Positions 31,015 to 39,195 of a DNA stretch of 45,268 bases are shown piece after piece; the first letter of the stretch is position 1; each line of letters starts with the position of its first letter. This stretch comes from Akkermansia sp. (GTDB taxonomy: Bacteria > Verrucomicrobiota > Verrucomicrobiia > Verrucomicrobiales > Akkermansiaceae). Made by a program: the position numbers and the translations under genes. The DNA lies in the NCBI GenBank assembly GCA_030535875.1, contig JAUNRC010000012.1:1-45268 (forward strand), read 5' to 3'. The notes beneath the pieces were generated by a model. That model was not told the DNA's origin and ran no database searches. It worked only from the letters and a program-made list of their open reading frames with translations.

Positions 31015-31043
31015 TATTGTGCATGTCCCCCGCCATCTGTCAA
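31015..31043 (-). promoter_or_regulatory. Probable promoter of yceD-rpmF
   Basis: Good TTGACA (31038-31043), 17-nt spacer, but weak -10 ACAATA (31015-31020), 6 nt before the start codon. Confidence 0.4.
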
Positions 31044-31195
31044 GCAAATTGGCTACAGTACCCCACGTCTGCCATATAATAACCCTATCTCGCAGAGTCG
31101 CAACAAGAGCAGCAACACCTATGAACATAGCGCCGAGCACTGCCCAAGCCATTGCAGATTCAAGGTCTGTTAATCATCATGTCATCCGCCGGGGA

Positions 31196-31224
31196 TTGCC
31201 AATCGGTCGACAATGCGTTATAAT
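31196..31224 (+). promoter_or_regulatory. Promoter of ActB-like gene
   Basis: TTGCCA (31196-31201), 17-nt spacer, consensus TATAAT (31219-31224). The -10 lies within a longer open frame, so translation must start at the ATG at 31231, 6 nt downstream, on a leaderless mRNA. Confidence 0.75.
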
Positions 31225-31230
31225 ACCGAC

Positions 31231-33273
31231 ATGAACCACACGGGCAGAGCAGGCATGTCGCGCCGCAGCTTTCTGAAAGGACTGGGAGCCTTGGCGCTCA
31301 CTGCTCTGCCGGCCTGCCGCCGTGCACAACAGTACGCTATCGAACCTGAAGATTGCCCGGAATGGCAACGTCCCGGCGAGGCCATCAGCTTTGCCACCTC
31401 CATGCCATGGCCCACGGGTGCCATCCCGCTACTGGCCGTGTGCCACGATGGTCTGCCCACCGCCCTGCAACCCAACCCTCACTATAAACACATTCGCGCA
31501 GGGCTCCCGGCCTTTGTACAAGCCGCCATCACAGACCTTTATTCCCCCTTACGCCCTGAAAGCCCCACCTTCAACGGCAAAGCATACCCGGCTAAGGGCA
31601 TGGTCGGAGCATTCCGAGCATGGCGCACAGCCCTGCGCGACGGCCGCAAAATCGCCTTTCTCTTTCCGGTCGGCCACTCCCTCCTGCGCTCGGCTCACAT
31701 AGCACAATTACGACAATTCAGCGGAGCCTCCTTCTATGAATATGACCCCGTGGCCGAGCCGCGTTGCAGTACTTTCCCCGCTCTGGATGAACTGACAGAG
31801 CTCACCCTCGGTGCAGCAGCCGATTTCAACTCGGGCTGCGCTTCCCTCGCGGAACTGACAGCCGCCCTGCCGCAACTGGATGTCCTCTTCATCTTCACCC
31901 CGGCCGACCCCGCAGCTTTTCACCCCGACTTTGCCGAGGCCTTGCAACACACCCCGGCCGAAACGGTGCGTTTTTGCCTGTCTGCACCGGACCGAACAGC
32001 CGAACTTTGCCGCTACACCGTACCGCTTACTCACTTTCTGGAAGAATGGGGAGCTGAGGCAGACGCGCAAGGAAACCTTTGCCTGCGCCAACCCGTCACC
32101 ATGCCTCTGCGGCAAGCGGTATCGGAATCCGAAGCGCTGCACAGCCTTCTCACCGACGATGAACTTCCCCTCGAAGAGCGGCCGGCGCTCTCGCCGGACC
32201 GGGCTCTTCTCCTGCAAGTTCTTCCGCAAGCGGAGAGTAGCCTACGCCGAGGGATTGTCGAGGGGCACCTCCCCGCAGCTCGCCGCCTTCCTCGCAGCGC
32301 GCCGACCGGAGCGATGGTTCATTACCTGCACCCTTTCTACGCTGACGGGCGCTTTGCACACAACCCATGGCTGCGCGAAACGTGGTTTCCGCTCACCGGT
32401 TATGCCGGAGCGGCAGAAGTCATTCTCCCCGGCTCCGGCGCAGCAACTGCCGTACTCGTAAACGGCAGCCTGCTGCCCGCAGCCCACATTGAGGAGTGTA
32501 CCCACATCTGCCTGCCCTTAACCCCACAGACCATCCGCGCTACCCTCCCCCTCAACGAACAGGGTGCGCCGCCCTTCCCTCACCGCAGCTCCCGCCCCCT
32601 GCCGCAGCACGGCACCGGCACCTCACCTCAGCACCAAGGAGCCGCCACACCCCAATGGGCACTCCTCATTGACATCTCACGCTGCAATGGTTGCAGCGCC
32701 TGCACCCTCGCCTGCCGCAGCGAGAACAACGTCCCCACCGTCGGTCAGGAGGACCTGATGAACCACCGCGACATCCAGTGGCTGAGCATTGAGCGCTACC
32801 ATGATGAGCTACATCGTACTCACTACGTTCCGAGCGCCTGCCGACAGTGCGAAAACGCCCCCTGCGAAGCCGTCTGCCCCGTACACGCCACCGTCCACAC
32901 CGACCAAGGGCTCAACGCCATGGTGTACCCGCGCTGCTGGGGTACGCGCTATTGCTCCGCCGCCTGCCCCTACGAGGCACGACATTTCAATTTCCGCGAC
33001 TACTCCCGCAACGAACAGGCTCTCACAGCCCGACCGACGAACCCACATGTCAGCGTGCGCACGCGCGGAGTCATGGAAAAATGCACCTACTGCATCCAGC
33101 GGCTCAACTCCGCCACTTCAACAGACGGCAGCACCCCACAAACGGCCTGCCAACAGGCTTGTCCCCGCGGAGCCATCCGCCTCGTCGACCTGCGACATGA
33201 GCCCCCGACCTCCGTTCTCACCACATTCGATGCCGTCGGCACCCGCCCGCGCACCCTCTACCTCTCAAATTAA
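31231..33273 (+). CDS. Orphan ActB-like Tat-exported iron-sulfur protein
   Basis: This 680-aa protein has a Tat signal (SRRSFLKG, residues 10-17) followed by a possible lipobox ending LPAC. The N-terminal two thirds resemble the molybdopterin-oxidoreductase-like part of alternative complex III subunit ActB, without recognisable cofactor ligands. The C-terminal part (about 480-665) has four ferredoxin-type cysteine sets: CNGCSACTLAC, CRQCENAPCEAVCP, CWGTRYCSAACP and CTYCIQRL with CQQACP, enough for four [4Fe-4S] clusters. ActB proteins are usually near 1000 aa and encoded with ActA and ActC-F. None is adjacent. It would be a periplasmic electron carrier, partner unknown. Confidence 0.8.
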   Translation: MNHTGRAGMSRRSFLKGLGALALTALPACRRAQQYAIEPEDCPEWQRPGEAISFATSMPWPTGAIPLLAVCHDGLPTALQPNPHYKHIRAGLPAFVQAAITDLYSPLRPESPTFNGKAYPAKGMVGAFRAWRTALRDGRKIAFLFPVGHSLLRSAHIAQLRQFSGASFYEYDPVAEPRCSTFPALDELTELTLGAAADFNSGCASLAELTAALPQLDVLFIFTPADPAAFHPDFAEALQHTPAETVRFCLSAPDRTAELCRYTVPLTHFLEEWGAEADAQGNLCLRQPVTMPLRQAVSESEALHSLLTDDELPLEERPALSPDRALLLQVLPQAESSLRRGIVEGHLPAARRLPRSAPTGAMVHYLHPFYADGRFAHNPWLRETWFPLTGYAGAAEVILPGSGAATAVLVNGSLLPAAHIEECTHICLPLTPQTIRATLPLNEQGAPPFPHRSSRPLPQHGTGTSPQHQGAATPQWALLIDISRCNGCSACTLACRSENNVPTVGQEDLMNHRDIQWLSIERYHDELHRTHYVPSACRQCENAPCEAVCPVHATVHTDQGLNAMVYPRCWGTRYCSAACPYEARHFNFRDYSRNEQALTARPTNPHVSVRTRGVMEKCTYCIQRLNSATSTDGSTPQTACQQACPRGAIRLVDLRHEPPTSVLTTFDAVGTRPRTLYLSN

Positions 33274-33301
33274 GAGCGGCTATTACACAATATCATTTTT
33301 T

Positions 33302-34759
33302 TCAGCTCAGAACCATTCCCAAGTGAGCAATGACATCCGTTGCCCGAATAGCACGGGGATACCCGCGCGACATATATGCCGTTGCAGCCGCTTGCCCGCA
33401 GCACCAGCTCCCCAGAACAGCAGCCTTCATCGGAATGACCCCCTGAGCCGCCAGCGCACCGATACAACCTGCCAGCACATCCCCCTGCCCTCCGTTAGCC
33501 ATATAGGGACCTCCGGTGGAATTATACCACAGCTCATCACCATTCGTCACCAATGTACGAGCTCCCTTCAGAAGCAAGATACAAGGCTGCTGCTCCACAT
33601 AGCGGAGAGCACACTCAACCCGGCTCAGCTTTCCGCCGGCGGGAAATAATCTGCTCATTTCGCCCGGGTGCGGCGTGAGAATGCTCTGCGGCGGCAAGTC
33701 CCAGCCATACTCCGCAGCGAGGTTCAGACCGTCGGCATCCAACACCACCGGAACGGAACAACGCCTGAGCAAATCCTGCAAAGCTCGCACATCATGACCG
33801 GTCGGATGTCCCAATCCCGGCCCGATAACCAGGCTCTGCGCGCATTCCGTCGGAACTTCCCGATATGAGCGCACCGGCACCACCATCACCTCCGGAGCCA
33901 CGCGCGCAGCAAGCAAGGGGTACACATTCTCATGACAGTACAAGGCGACCAATCCCGCACCGGCTGCCATTGCCGCCTCGGCACACATCTGTGCCGCACC
34001 GACATAACCCACACTCCCCGCGATGATATGCACCCTACCCGCTCGGTTCTTAAAACAGGAGAACGAACGGCGCGGCAACCACAGCTTCACCTCCGGTCCC
34101 GCCACCCGAGCACTGCCACCCGCAGGCAACTCAAGCTCCGGCAAGGGTATGCACAGCAAGCGCCCGACATAATCCTCCGCACCATCGGCTAACATACCGG
34201 GCTTCACGCAGCCGATGACCGCTGTCACATCTGCCCGAACAGCCGCCCCGTGCACCGCCCCCGTATCGGCATTCAACCCGGTAGGCACATCAATCGACAA
34301 AGTACAACTACGCGGACAAGCGGCCCGCAATTCATTAAGTTCCCGCACAAGAGCCGCATACGGCTCGCGCAACTCTCCCGCAGCACCACTCCCCAGCAAT
34401 CCGTCAATGATGAGCACTCCCTCCTGTGCCGCCACCGGCTCCATACTCCAATCTCGCCCTTGCAAGCGCGCAAACTGCTCCCTACTCTCCGCGGAAAAAC
34501 CATCCGGCTCACACACCGCCCGCAGACTCACCGGACAATCAAAATGAGCAGCCAGTCCCAGCGCATCGCCGGCATTGTTCCCCCTCCCTGCATATACCAC
34601 CACGCGCTGCGGCTGCCAACCACATAACTCAGGCTCGCACTGCACCGCCTGCCACAACCGCTCCACCACGGCACTCATCAAAGCACCGGATGTCGTAGCT
34701 CCGCTCGCAAACAATGCTTGCTCCGCAGCTCGGATAACACTGCAGTTATGAACTTCCAT
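33302..34759 (-). CDS. nnr: Bifunctional NAD(P)HX epimerase / ADP-dependent dehydratase
   Basis: The 485-aa fusion repairs hydrated NADH and NADPH. The N-terminal YjeF_N epimerase domain (about 1-210) contains VYAGRGNNAGDALGLA, IDGLLGSGAAG and SIDVPTGLNADTG. The C-terminal ribokinase-like dehydratase domain (about 220-485) contains KNRAGRVHIIAGS, VIGPGLG, LDADGLNL, LTPHPGEMSRL and GGQGDVLAG. In the last motif Gln replaces the more usual Thr of GTGDVLAG. The start is set at 34759, since the promoter -10 is 8 nt upstream and the longer frame precedes it. It is convergent with the ActB-like gene, with a 28-nt gap. Confidence 0.94.
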   Translation of the reverse strand: MEVHNCSVIRAAEQALFASGATTSGALMSAVVERLWQAVQCEPELCGWQPQRVVVYAGRGNNAGDALGLAAHFDCPVSLRAVCEPDGFSAESREQFARLQGRDWSMEPVAAQEGVLIIDGLLGSGAAGELREPYAALVRELNELRAACPRSCTLSIDVPTGLNADTGAVHGAAVRADVTAVIGCVKPGMLADGAEDYVGRLLCIPLPELELPAGGSARVAGPEVKLWLPRRSFSCFKNRAGRVHIIAGSVGYVGAAQMCAEAAMAAGAGLVALYCHENVYPLLAARVAPEVMVVPVRSYREVPTECAQSLVIGPGLGHPTGHDVRALQDLLRRCSVPVVLDADGLNLAAEYGWDLPPQSILTPHPGEMSRLFPAGGKLSRVECALRYVEQQPCILLLKGARTLVTNGDELWYNSTGGPYMANGGQGDVLAGCIGALAAQGVIPMKAAVLGSWCCGQAAATAYMSRGYPRAIRATDVIAHLGMVLS

Positions 34760-34767
34760 ACCCCCGA

Positions 34768-34796
34768 ATTCTAGCACATCATATACCCTGCTGCAA
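34768..34796 (-). promoter_or_regulatory. Promoter of nnr
   Basis: TTGCAG (34791-34796), 17-nt spacer, TAGAAT (34768-34773), 8 nt before the ATG. A leaderless mRNA is predicted. Confidence 0.68.
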
Positions 34797-34805
34797 TCTT
34801 TTTTC

Positions 34806-34833
34806 TTGCTATTTCCCTCCATTTTGATAGATT
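34806..34833 (+). promoter_or_regulatory. Promoter of SGNH hydrolase gene
   Basis: TTGCTA (34806-34811), 16-nt spacer, TAGATT (34828-34833), 15 nt before the ATG. It overlaps the divergent nnr promoter region closely. Confidence 0.5.
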
Positions 34834-34848
34834 AAAGAAAAAACCGCC

Positions 34849-36861
34849 ATGAAAAGCCCCCTTCTTCTGACATATTTAGCCGCAGGCTGCCTGTCCATGG
34901 TAAGCGCCGCCACATTCTGCAATTTATCAACGGCACAATGTGACGAAAACGCCCGCATCATATACGACGGCAAGGGCAACTTCGCCGTACAATCAGGGGC
35001 CGAAACCTCAACCGAGCTGACCATCAACCTCAACTCCTTCCTCAGCTACACACGCTCCAATGACTACAAAATCGGCAATCCCCTGCTGCTCTGGGATGCC
35101 GACTTGGTCGATTACGGTCTGACCGACCTCATTGACCCGGAAGGAAAACCGGCCATCACCGGCTACTGGTTCGGGAAATTATGGCCCGATGCCGGACTCA
35201 TCGAGTTCGACACCCTGCAACAATATGCCGACGAAAAAGGCGAAGTCACCCTCATCGTAACCAACAGCAGCACCAAAGGAGTCAGCATCCGCGCAAAAGC
35301 CGCCGACGGCTCCACTCCCACACTCTATCAGGCACCCGCTCTGCGCGCCGCCGGGAACAAAACCCTGACCGCCTACCGTCTCAACCTTAACTACGCCACA
35401 GCCCTCACCATTCACACCCCCTCCACGCTCGACATCTCAACCTACACTCCCCCGCCCGACTACACGCAACCTTTTATCAGCAAGCGTCCGGCAGGCTCTC
35501 CCGGACTGGGACGGGTCATGTTCATGGGCGACTCCATCACCCATGGAGTCAATGACAAGACATGGCGCTGGCAACTGTACAAAATCTTAGTCGACAACGG
35601 AATCGAGGCAGAAATTGTCGGACCTCGCAGCGGCTACACCCCGGGTTACGCCCGACTGACAACACCCGATACAGCGGAGACTTACGGCAACGGCACCTTC
35701 CCGAACGTTCACTTAGCCCAATCCTCCGGTCGCACCCACAACATCATCTCCGGCTCCAATACCGGGATGAGCGGAGTGAACTACGGCGGACACTCCACCT
35801 CCGGCACGGCAAATGCCTACAACTGCGACACATGGTGCTGCCTGATGGGTACCAACGACCTGCTCTCCGACAGCGGCTACACCCCCCTCGCTTTTGCTGT
35901 TAAAATGCACAATCTCCTCGGCGGTGAAATTCGCGCCGGAAGAACCTACCGCCGCATTCCCGACGGCGACTGGGGCAATATGGGAAAAATTGCCACTGAT
36001 GTTCTGCGCGACAAAGGAGATGTACTCTACGTCATGAGCGTACCCTGCTGGGGACGCCATCATAACAACAACCAGGCGGAGCGACACTCAGCCGTCGAGT
36101 GCTACAACAACCTGCTGGCAGAATGGGTGGAAGACTTCAGCAAAGCTCACAAGCTCAATCTCCGTTATGTCGATATCAACCGCGGCATGGTTGACCCCAC
36201 AGCAGCCACCCCCTTCACATGGCCGGACTCCATGTCCAACCGTCCCGGCGCTGACGGGCTCCACCCCAACGCGCAGGGGTCCCTCATCATCGCCGGCAAC
36301 CTCGCGCGCGCTATGGGATTGGGAGGTCGAACAGCAGGCCTCACCCGCACCAACCTCACATCACAAGCCATCCCCATCAAACGACATACCATCAAGCGAC
36401 TGAACAAATCGGACAGACAGATTCTCCCCGACAGCAACACCCTGAATCCCCAAGAAGGCTACACCATCGAACTGCAAACCAAAATCACTCGCAAGACATC
36501 CCTCCGTCTGACCCTGGCCGACGGCACAAACTCGGGCACCCTCTCCGTTGAAGAAGGGCGCATCTGCTGGGACAATTCCCCCCTCTACTGCGACAGCAAG
36601 CTGCAAGGCAATATCCGCATCGTCCGCCACAAGGGCAGCCCCACCCATAACATCATGTCAGGTTACTATATCTGGCTGGGCGACATGCTCATCGGACAGG
36701 GCCTCACCCCCTCCGGCACTACCACCGACAACGGCCTGAGCATCTCCGGCAAGAACAAAGCACCCTCCGACATCATCCTGCTGCAAACCGCCGGAGCCTA
36801 CGCTCCTGCAACCACCGGCAAGAGCGACCCGGCGCATGCCTTCATCCTGCCACAGAAATAA
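34849..36861 (+). CDS. Secreted SGNH/GDSL-family hydrolase
   Basis: The 670-aa protein has a signal peptide (about 1-20, ending VSA). A middle SGNH hydrolase domain (about 220-485) shows block I FMGDSITHG (nucleophile Ser), an asparagine-containing GTND block III, and DGLHPNAQG as block V with the Asp-x-x-His pair. An N-terminal beta-rich region (about 25-195) and a C-terminal LamG-like or beta-sandwich region (about 535-660) flank it. The family includes carbohydrate esterases such as sialate O-acetylesterases, so deacetylation of mucin or other glycans is plausible. It has its own promoter. The substrate is not determined. Confidence 0.86.
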   Translation: MKSPLLLTYLAAGCLSMVSAATFCNLSTAQCDENARIIYDGKGNFAVQSGAETSTELTINLNSFLSYTRSNDYKIGNPLLLWDADLVDYGLTDLIDPEGKPAITGYWFGKLWPDAGLIEFDTLQQYADEKGEVTLIVTNSSTKGVSIRAKAADGSTPTLYQAPALRAAGNKTLTAYRLNLNYATALTIHTPSTLDISTYTPPPDYTQPFISKRPAGSPGLGRVMFMGDSITHGVNDKTWRWQLYKILVDNGIEAEIVGPRSGYTPGYARLTTPDTAETYGNGTFPNVHLAQSSGRTHNIISGSNTGMSGVNYGGHSTSGTANAYNCDTWCCLMGTNDLLSDSGYTPLAFAVKMHNLLGGEIRAGRTYRRIPDGDWGNMGKIATDVLRDKGDVLYVMSVPCWGRHHNNNQAERHSAVECYNNLLAEWVEDFSKAHKLNLRYVDINRGMVDPTAATPFTWPDSMSNRPGADGLHPNAQGSLIIAGNLARAMGLGGRTAGLTRTNLTSQAIPIKRHTIKRLNKSDRQILPDSNTLNPQEGYTIELQTKITRKTSLRLTLADGTNSGTLSVEEGRICWDNSPLYCDSKLQGNIRIVRHKGSPTHNIMSGYYIWLGDMLIGQGLTPSGTTTDNGLSISGKNKAPSDIILLQTAGAYAPATTGKSDPAHAFILPQK

Positions 36862-36877
36862 GCATTGAGATTCAAGC

Positions 36878-36906
36878 TTGACAAAGAGGCAGCAAGCCTG
36901 TATACT
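36878..36906 (+). promoter_or_regulatory. prfB promoter
   Basis: Consensus TTGACA (36878-36883), 17-nt spacer, TATACT (36901-36906), 10 nt before the ATG at 36917. A leaderless or near-leaderless mRNA is predicted. Confidence 0.78.
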
Positions 36907-36916
36907 CCGCGCCCGT

Positions 36917-38024
36917 ATGGAGAACCAGACGACCAATATCGATCTCTCGACGCTCGACACGGAGGCCATGCGCAGCCGTCTTTCCGAGCTCGGGAGCTAT
37001 CTTTGACCCCGCTTCCCTCGAAGCAAAAGCAGCAGAACTCGACGAGCGCATGAGCGCCCCGGATTTCTGGGACAACCCCGCCGCAGCCCGTGCTCTCATG
37101 GCTGAAGTCAACCCCATCAAACGCCGACTGGAGCAGTTCCGTGCTCTGGAAAGCGGACTTGAAGACGTTGAAGTTGCCATCGAAATGGCCTCGGAAGAGC
37201 CCGAAATGGCAGCAGATGCCGTTACCGAATACAACAACTGGGTCAAGCGCCTGCAGGAGTTCGAGCTCATCACCCTGCTCAACGGCCCGCATGACAATGC
37301 CGGCTGCTACATCACCATTCACGCCGGAGCCGGCGGCACCGAGGCCTGCGACTGGGCCAGCATGCTGCTGCGCATGTACCTGCGCTACTGCGAACGCCAT
37401 GGGTTCAACACCGAAATCATGGAAAGCACTGACGGCGATGAAGCAGGCATTCGCTCCGTCACCATCAAAATCGACGGTGAATACGCCTACGGCTACCTGA
37501 AAAACGAGCGAGGCATCCACCGTCTGGTTCGCATGAGCCCCTTCGACTCCGCCGGCAAGCGCCACACCTCCTTCTGCTCACTCGATGCCACCCCCGACAT
37601 CTCCGACGATATCGAAATCGAAGTGAAAGAGGCAGACGTGAAGATGGACACCTACCGCTCCGGCGGTAAAGGCGGTCAGAATGTGAACAAGGTGGAAACC
37701 GCCGTGCGACTGACCCACCTTCCGACCGGCATCATCGTAGCCTGCCAGACCCAGCGCTCCCAGTTACGCAACCGAGAGGAGGCCATGCGCATGCTCAAGG
37801 CCCGTCTCATTCAGTTGGAGGAAGACCGCAAGCGAGCCGAGGCCGATCGCCAGTACTCCGAGAAGGGCGACATCGCCTGGGGTAATCAGATTCGCTCCTA
37901 CGTCTTCCAACCCTACCAGATGGTCAAGGACCTGCGCACCGGCGTAGAGTCCGGCAACATTCAGGATGTCATGGACGGCAATATCGATGCCTACATCGAA
38001 GGCATGCTGCGCCACAACATGTAA
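36917..38024 (+). CDS. prfB: Peptide chain release factor 2, programmed +1 frameshift
   Basis: The 368-aa protein is encoded in two frames. Codons 1-29 (36917-37003) end at an in-frame TGA (37004-37006) in the classic context CTT-TGA-C, with purines GGGAG just upstream as an internal Shine-Dalgarno. After a +1 shift, translation resumes at GAC (37005) and continues to 38024. RF2 signatures are [14 protein letters not shown] (the SPF stop-codon recognition motif) and [15 protein letters not shown] (GGQ, which triggers peptide release). RF2 reads UGA, so low RF2 favours the shift, an autoregulatory loop. An annotation from the ATG at 37050 would lose 44 residues. It is followed by trmD. Confidence 0.95.
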
Positions 38025-38034
38025 CCATCTCCGC

Positions 38035-38098
38035 GAAGGACGAAGTACGAAGTCAATTTCAGGCTCATTCATCAGCCCGACTTCGCACTTCGTCCTTC
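38035..38098. repeat. Long imperfect inverted repeat between prfB and trmD
   Basis: Twenty-base arms (38035-38054 and 38079-38098) pair with a single mismatch across a 24-nt loop. Each arm contains a tandem CGAAGTACGAAGT-like phrase. No T-run follows on either strand, so it does not look like an ordinary terminator. It could be a dispersed repeat, or an RNA hairpin in the prfB-trmD mRNA. Confidence 0.6.
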
Positions 38099-38126
38099 AG
38101 CTATTAACCCATTGCCACTCAGAGCC

Positions 38127-38939
38127 ATGCTTACCATCGACGTTCTCACCCTTTTCCCGGAGCTCATCAGCACCCCACTCTCCCAAAGCATCATGGGACG
38201 AGCCGCCGACAAGGGCATCATCAACGTACGAGCCCACCAACTGCGCGACTGGGCTCACGACAAGCACCACCGCACCGACGATTACCTCTGCGGCGGAGGA
38301 CAAGGCATGCTCATGAAGTGCGAACCCATCTTCGAGGCCATCGAAGAACTCCGCCGGGAACACACCAAAGTCATCCTCATGACCCCGCAAGGGCGCGTCT
38401 TCTCTCAACCCGTAGCCGAAGAACTCGCCGCCCCCTGCCTGAATGGTGATGACGTACACTACATCATCCTCTGCGGTCACTACGAAGGCGTAGACCAGCG
38501 TGTGATAGACAATCTGGTGGACATGGAACTCTCCATCGGCGACTACATTCTCACCAACGGAGCCATTGCCGCCGTCGTCGTTATCGATGCCGTGGCCCGT
38601 CTGCTGCCGGGAGCACTGGGAGATGCCCGCAGCAGCGAGGAAGAGTCCTTCGCCAACGGTCTGCTCGAGGCCCCCGCCTACACCAAGCCCAACGTCTTCC
38701 GCGGCATGACCGTTCCGGAAGTATTCCTCTCGGGCAACCACAAGGCCATGGCCGAATGGCGACTCGAACAAGCCCTCGAACGCACCAAAAAGAACCGCCC
38801 CGACCTCTATCGCGCTTGGGCTGAGGCTCATCCCGAGCACTTCGCTCTCAAAAAGAAAAAGCGAACCAAACTCACCCATTACAAGCCGCGCCCCGACCGT
38901 TCTTCAGCCGAAAATCCCACCGAACAAAACAATCCTTAA
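38127..38939 (+). CDS. trmD: tRNA (guanine-N1)-methyltransferase
   Basis: The 270-aa enzyme methylates G37 of tRNAs using SAM, which protects reading frame. Family motifs are MLTIDVLTLFPELI at the start, DDYLCGGGQGMLM, LCGHYEGVDQRV and LSIGDYILTNGAIAAVVVIDAVARLLPGAL, the last two lining the trefoil-knot SAM site. The start was chosen at the ATG of MLTIDV. A TTG 15 nt upstream is less likely. A charged tail (KKKKRTKLTHYKPRPDR) extends the C terminus. It follows prfB after the 102-nt gap that holds the inverted repeat. Confidence 0.96.
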   Translation: MLTIDVLTLFPELISTPLSQSIMGRAADKGIINVRAHQLRDWAHDKHHRTDDYLCGGGQGMLMKCEPIFEAIEELRREHTKVILMTPQGRVFSQPVAEELAAPCLNGDDVHYIILCGHYEGVDQRVIDNLVDMELSIGDYILTNGAIAAVVVIDAVARLLPGALGDARSSEEESFANGLLEAPAYTKPNVFRGMTVPEVFLSGNHKAMAEWRLEQALERTKKNRPDLYRAWAEAHPEHFALKKKKRTKLTHYKPRPDRSSAENPTEQNNP

Positions 38940-38988
38940 AAAAAGTTCATTTTTTTTGAACGATTTTCCCATCGGCGACATCTCACCA

Positions 38989-39108
38989 TACAAGAGCGCA
39001 GAAGTGTGCTTATTGCGGAGTGAGTTCCCGCAATGTCTTTTTCATGTAATTTCAGAGTTGATCAACACGAGCGGGAGAGCCGGGAGGTTCCTCCCGCTCG
39101 TTCGTTTT
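38989..39108 (+). ncRNA. Candidate small RNA / 3'-UTR element, copy B
   Basis: Non-coding sequence after trmD has the same layout as 7983-8104: TACAA, CAGAAG, a short stem, the identical 17-nt core (39034-39050), AGTTG, then a terminator. A 7-bp hairpin (39012-39018 with 39028-39034) directly precedes the core, leaving it single-stranded. No clear promoter was found, so the RNA may come from the 3' end of the prfB-trmD transcript. The next gene has its own promoter beyond the terminator. Confidence 0.5.
39067..39108 (+). terminator. Terminator of prfB-trmD unit / RNA copy B
   Basis: A perfect 11-bp GC-rich stem (39067-39077, 39091-39101) with a 13-nt loop is followed by TCGTTTT. Confidence 0.82.
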
Positions 39109-39158
39109 CTCCGACAAGATTTCTCCGTCAAAATGACCGAAAATCTTACCTATTTTGC

Positions 39159-39187
39159 TTGAACAAAAGGGCAGCCTCCTGTATAAT
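39159..39187 (+). promoter_or_regulatory. Promoter of M23 / OmpA-like / helicase operon
   Basis: TTGAAC (39159-39164), 17-nt spacer, consensus TATAAT (39182-39187), 8 nt before the ATG at 39196. A leaderless mRNA is predicted. Confidence 0.75.
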
Positions 39188-39195
39188 TCGCGCGC

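Noticed and set aside
37050..38024. prfB as a gene starting at ATG 37050
   Set aside because: That start would remove the first 44 residues and ignore the promoter, the upstream frame and the CTT-TGA-C shift site.
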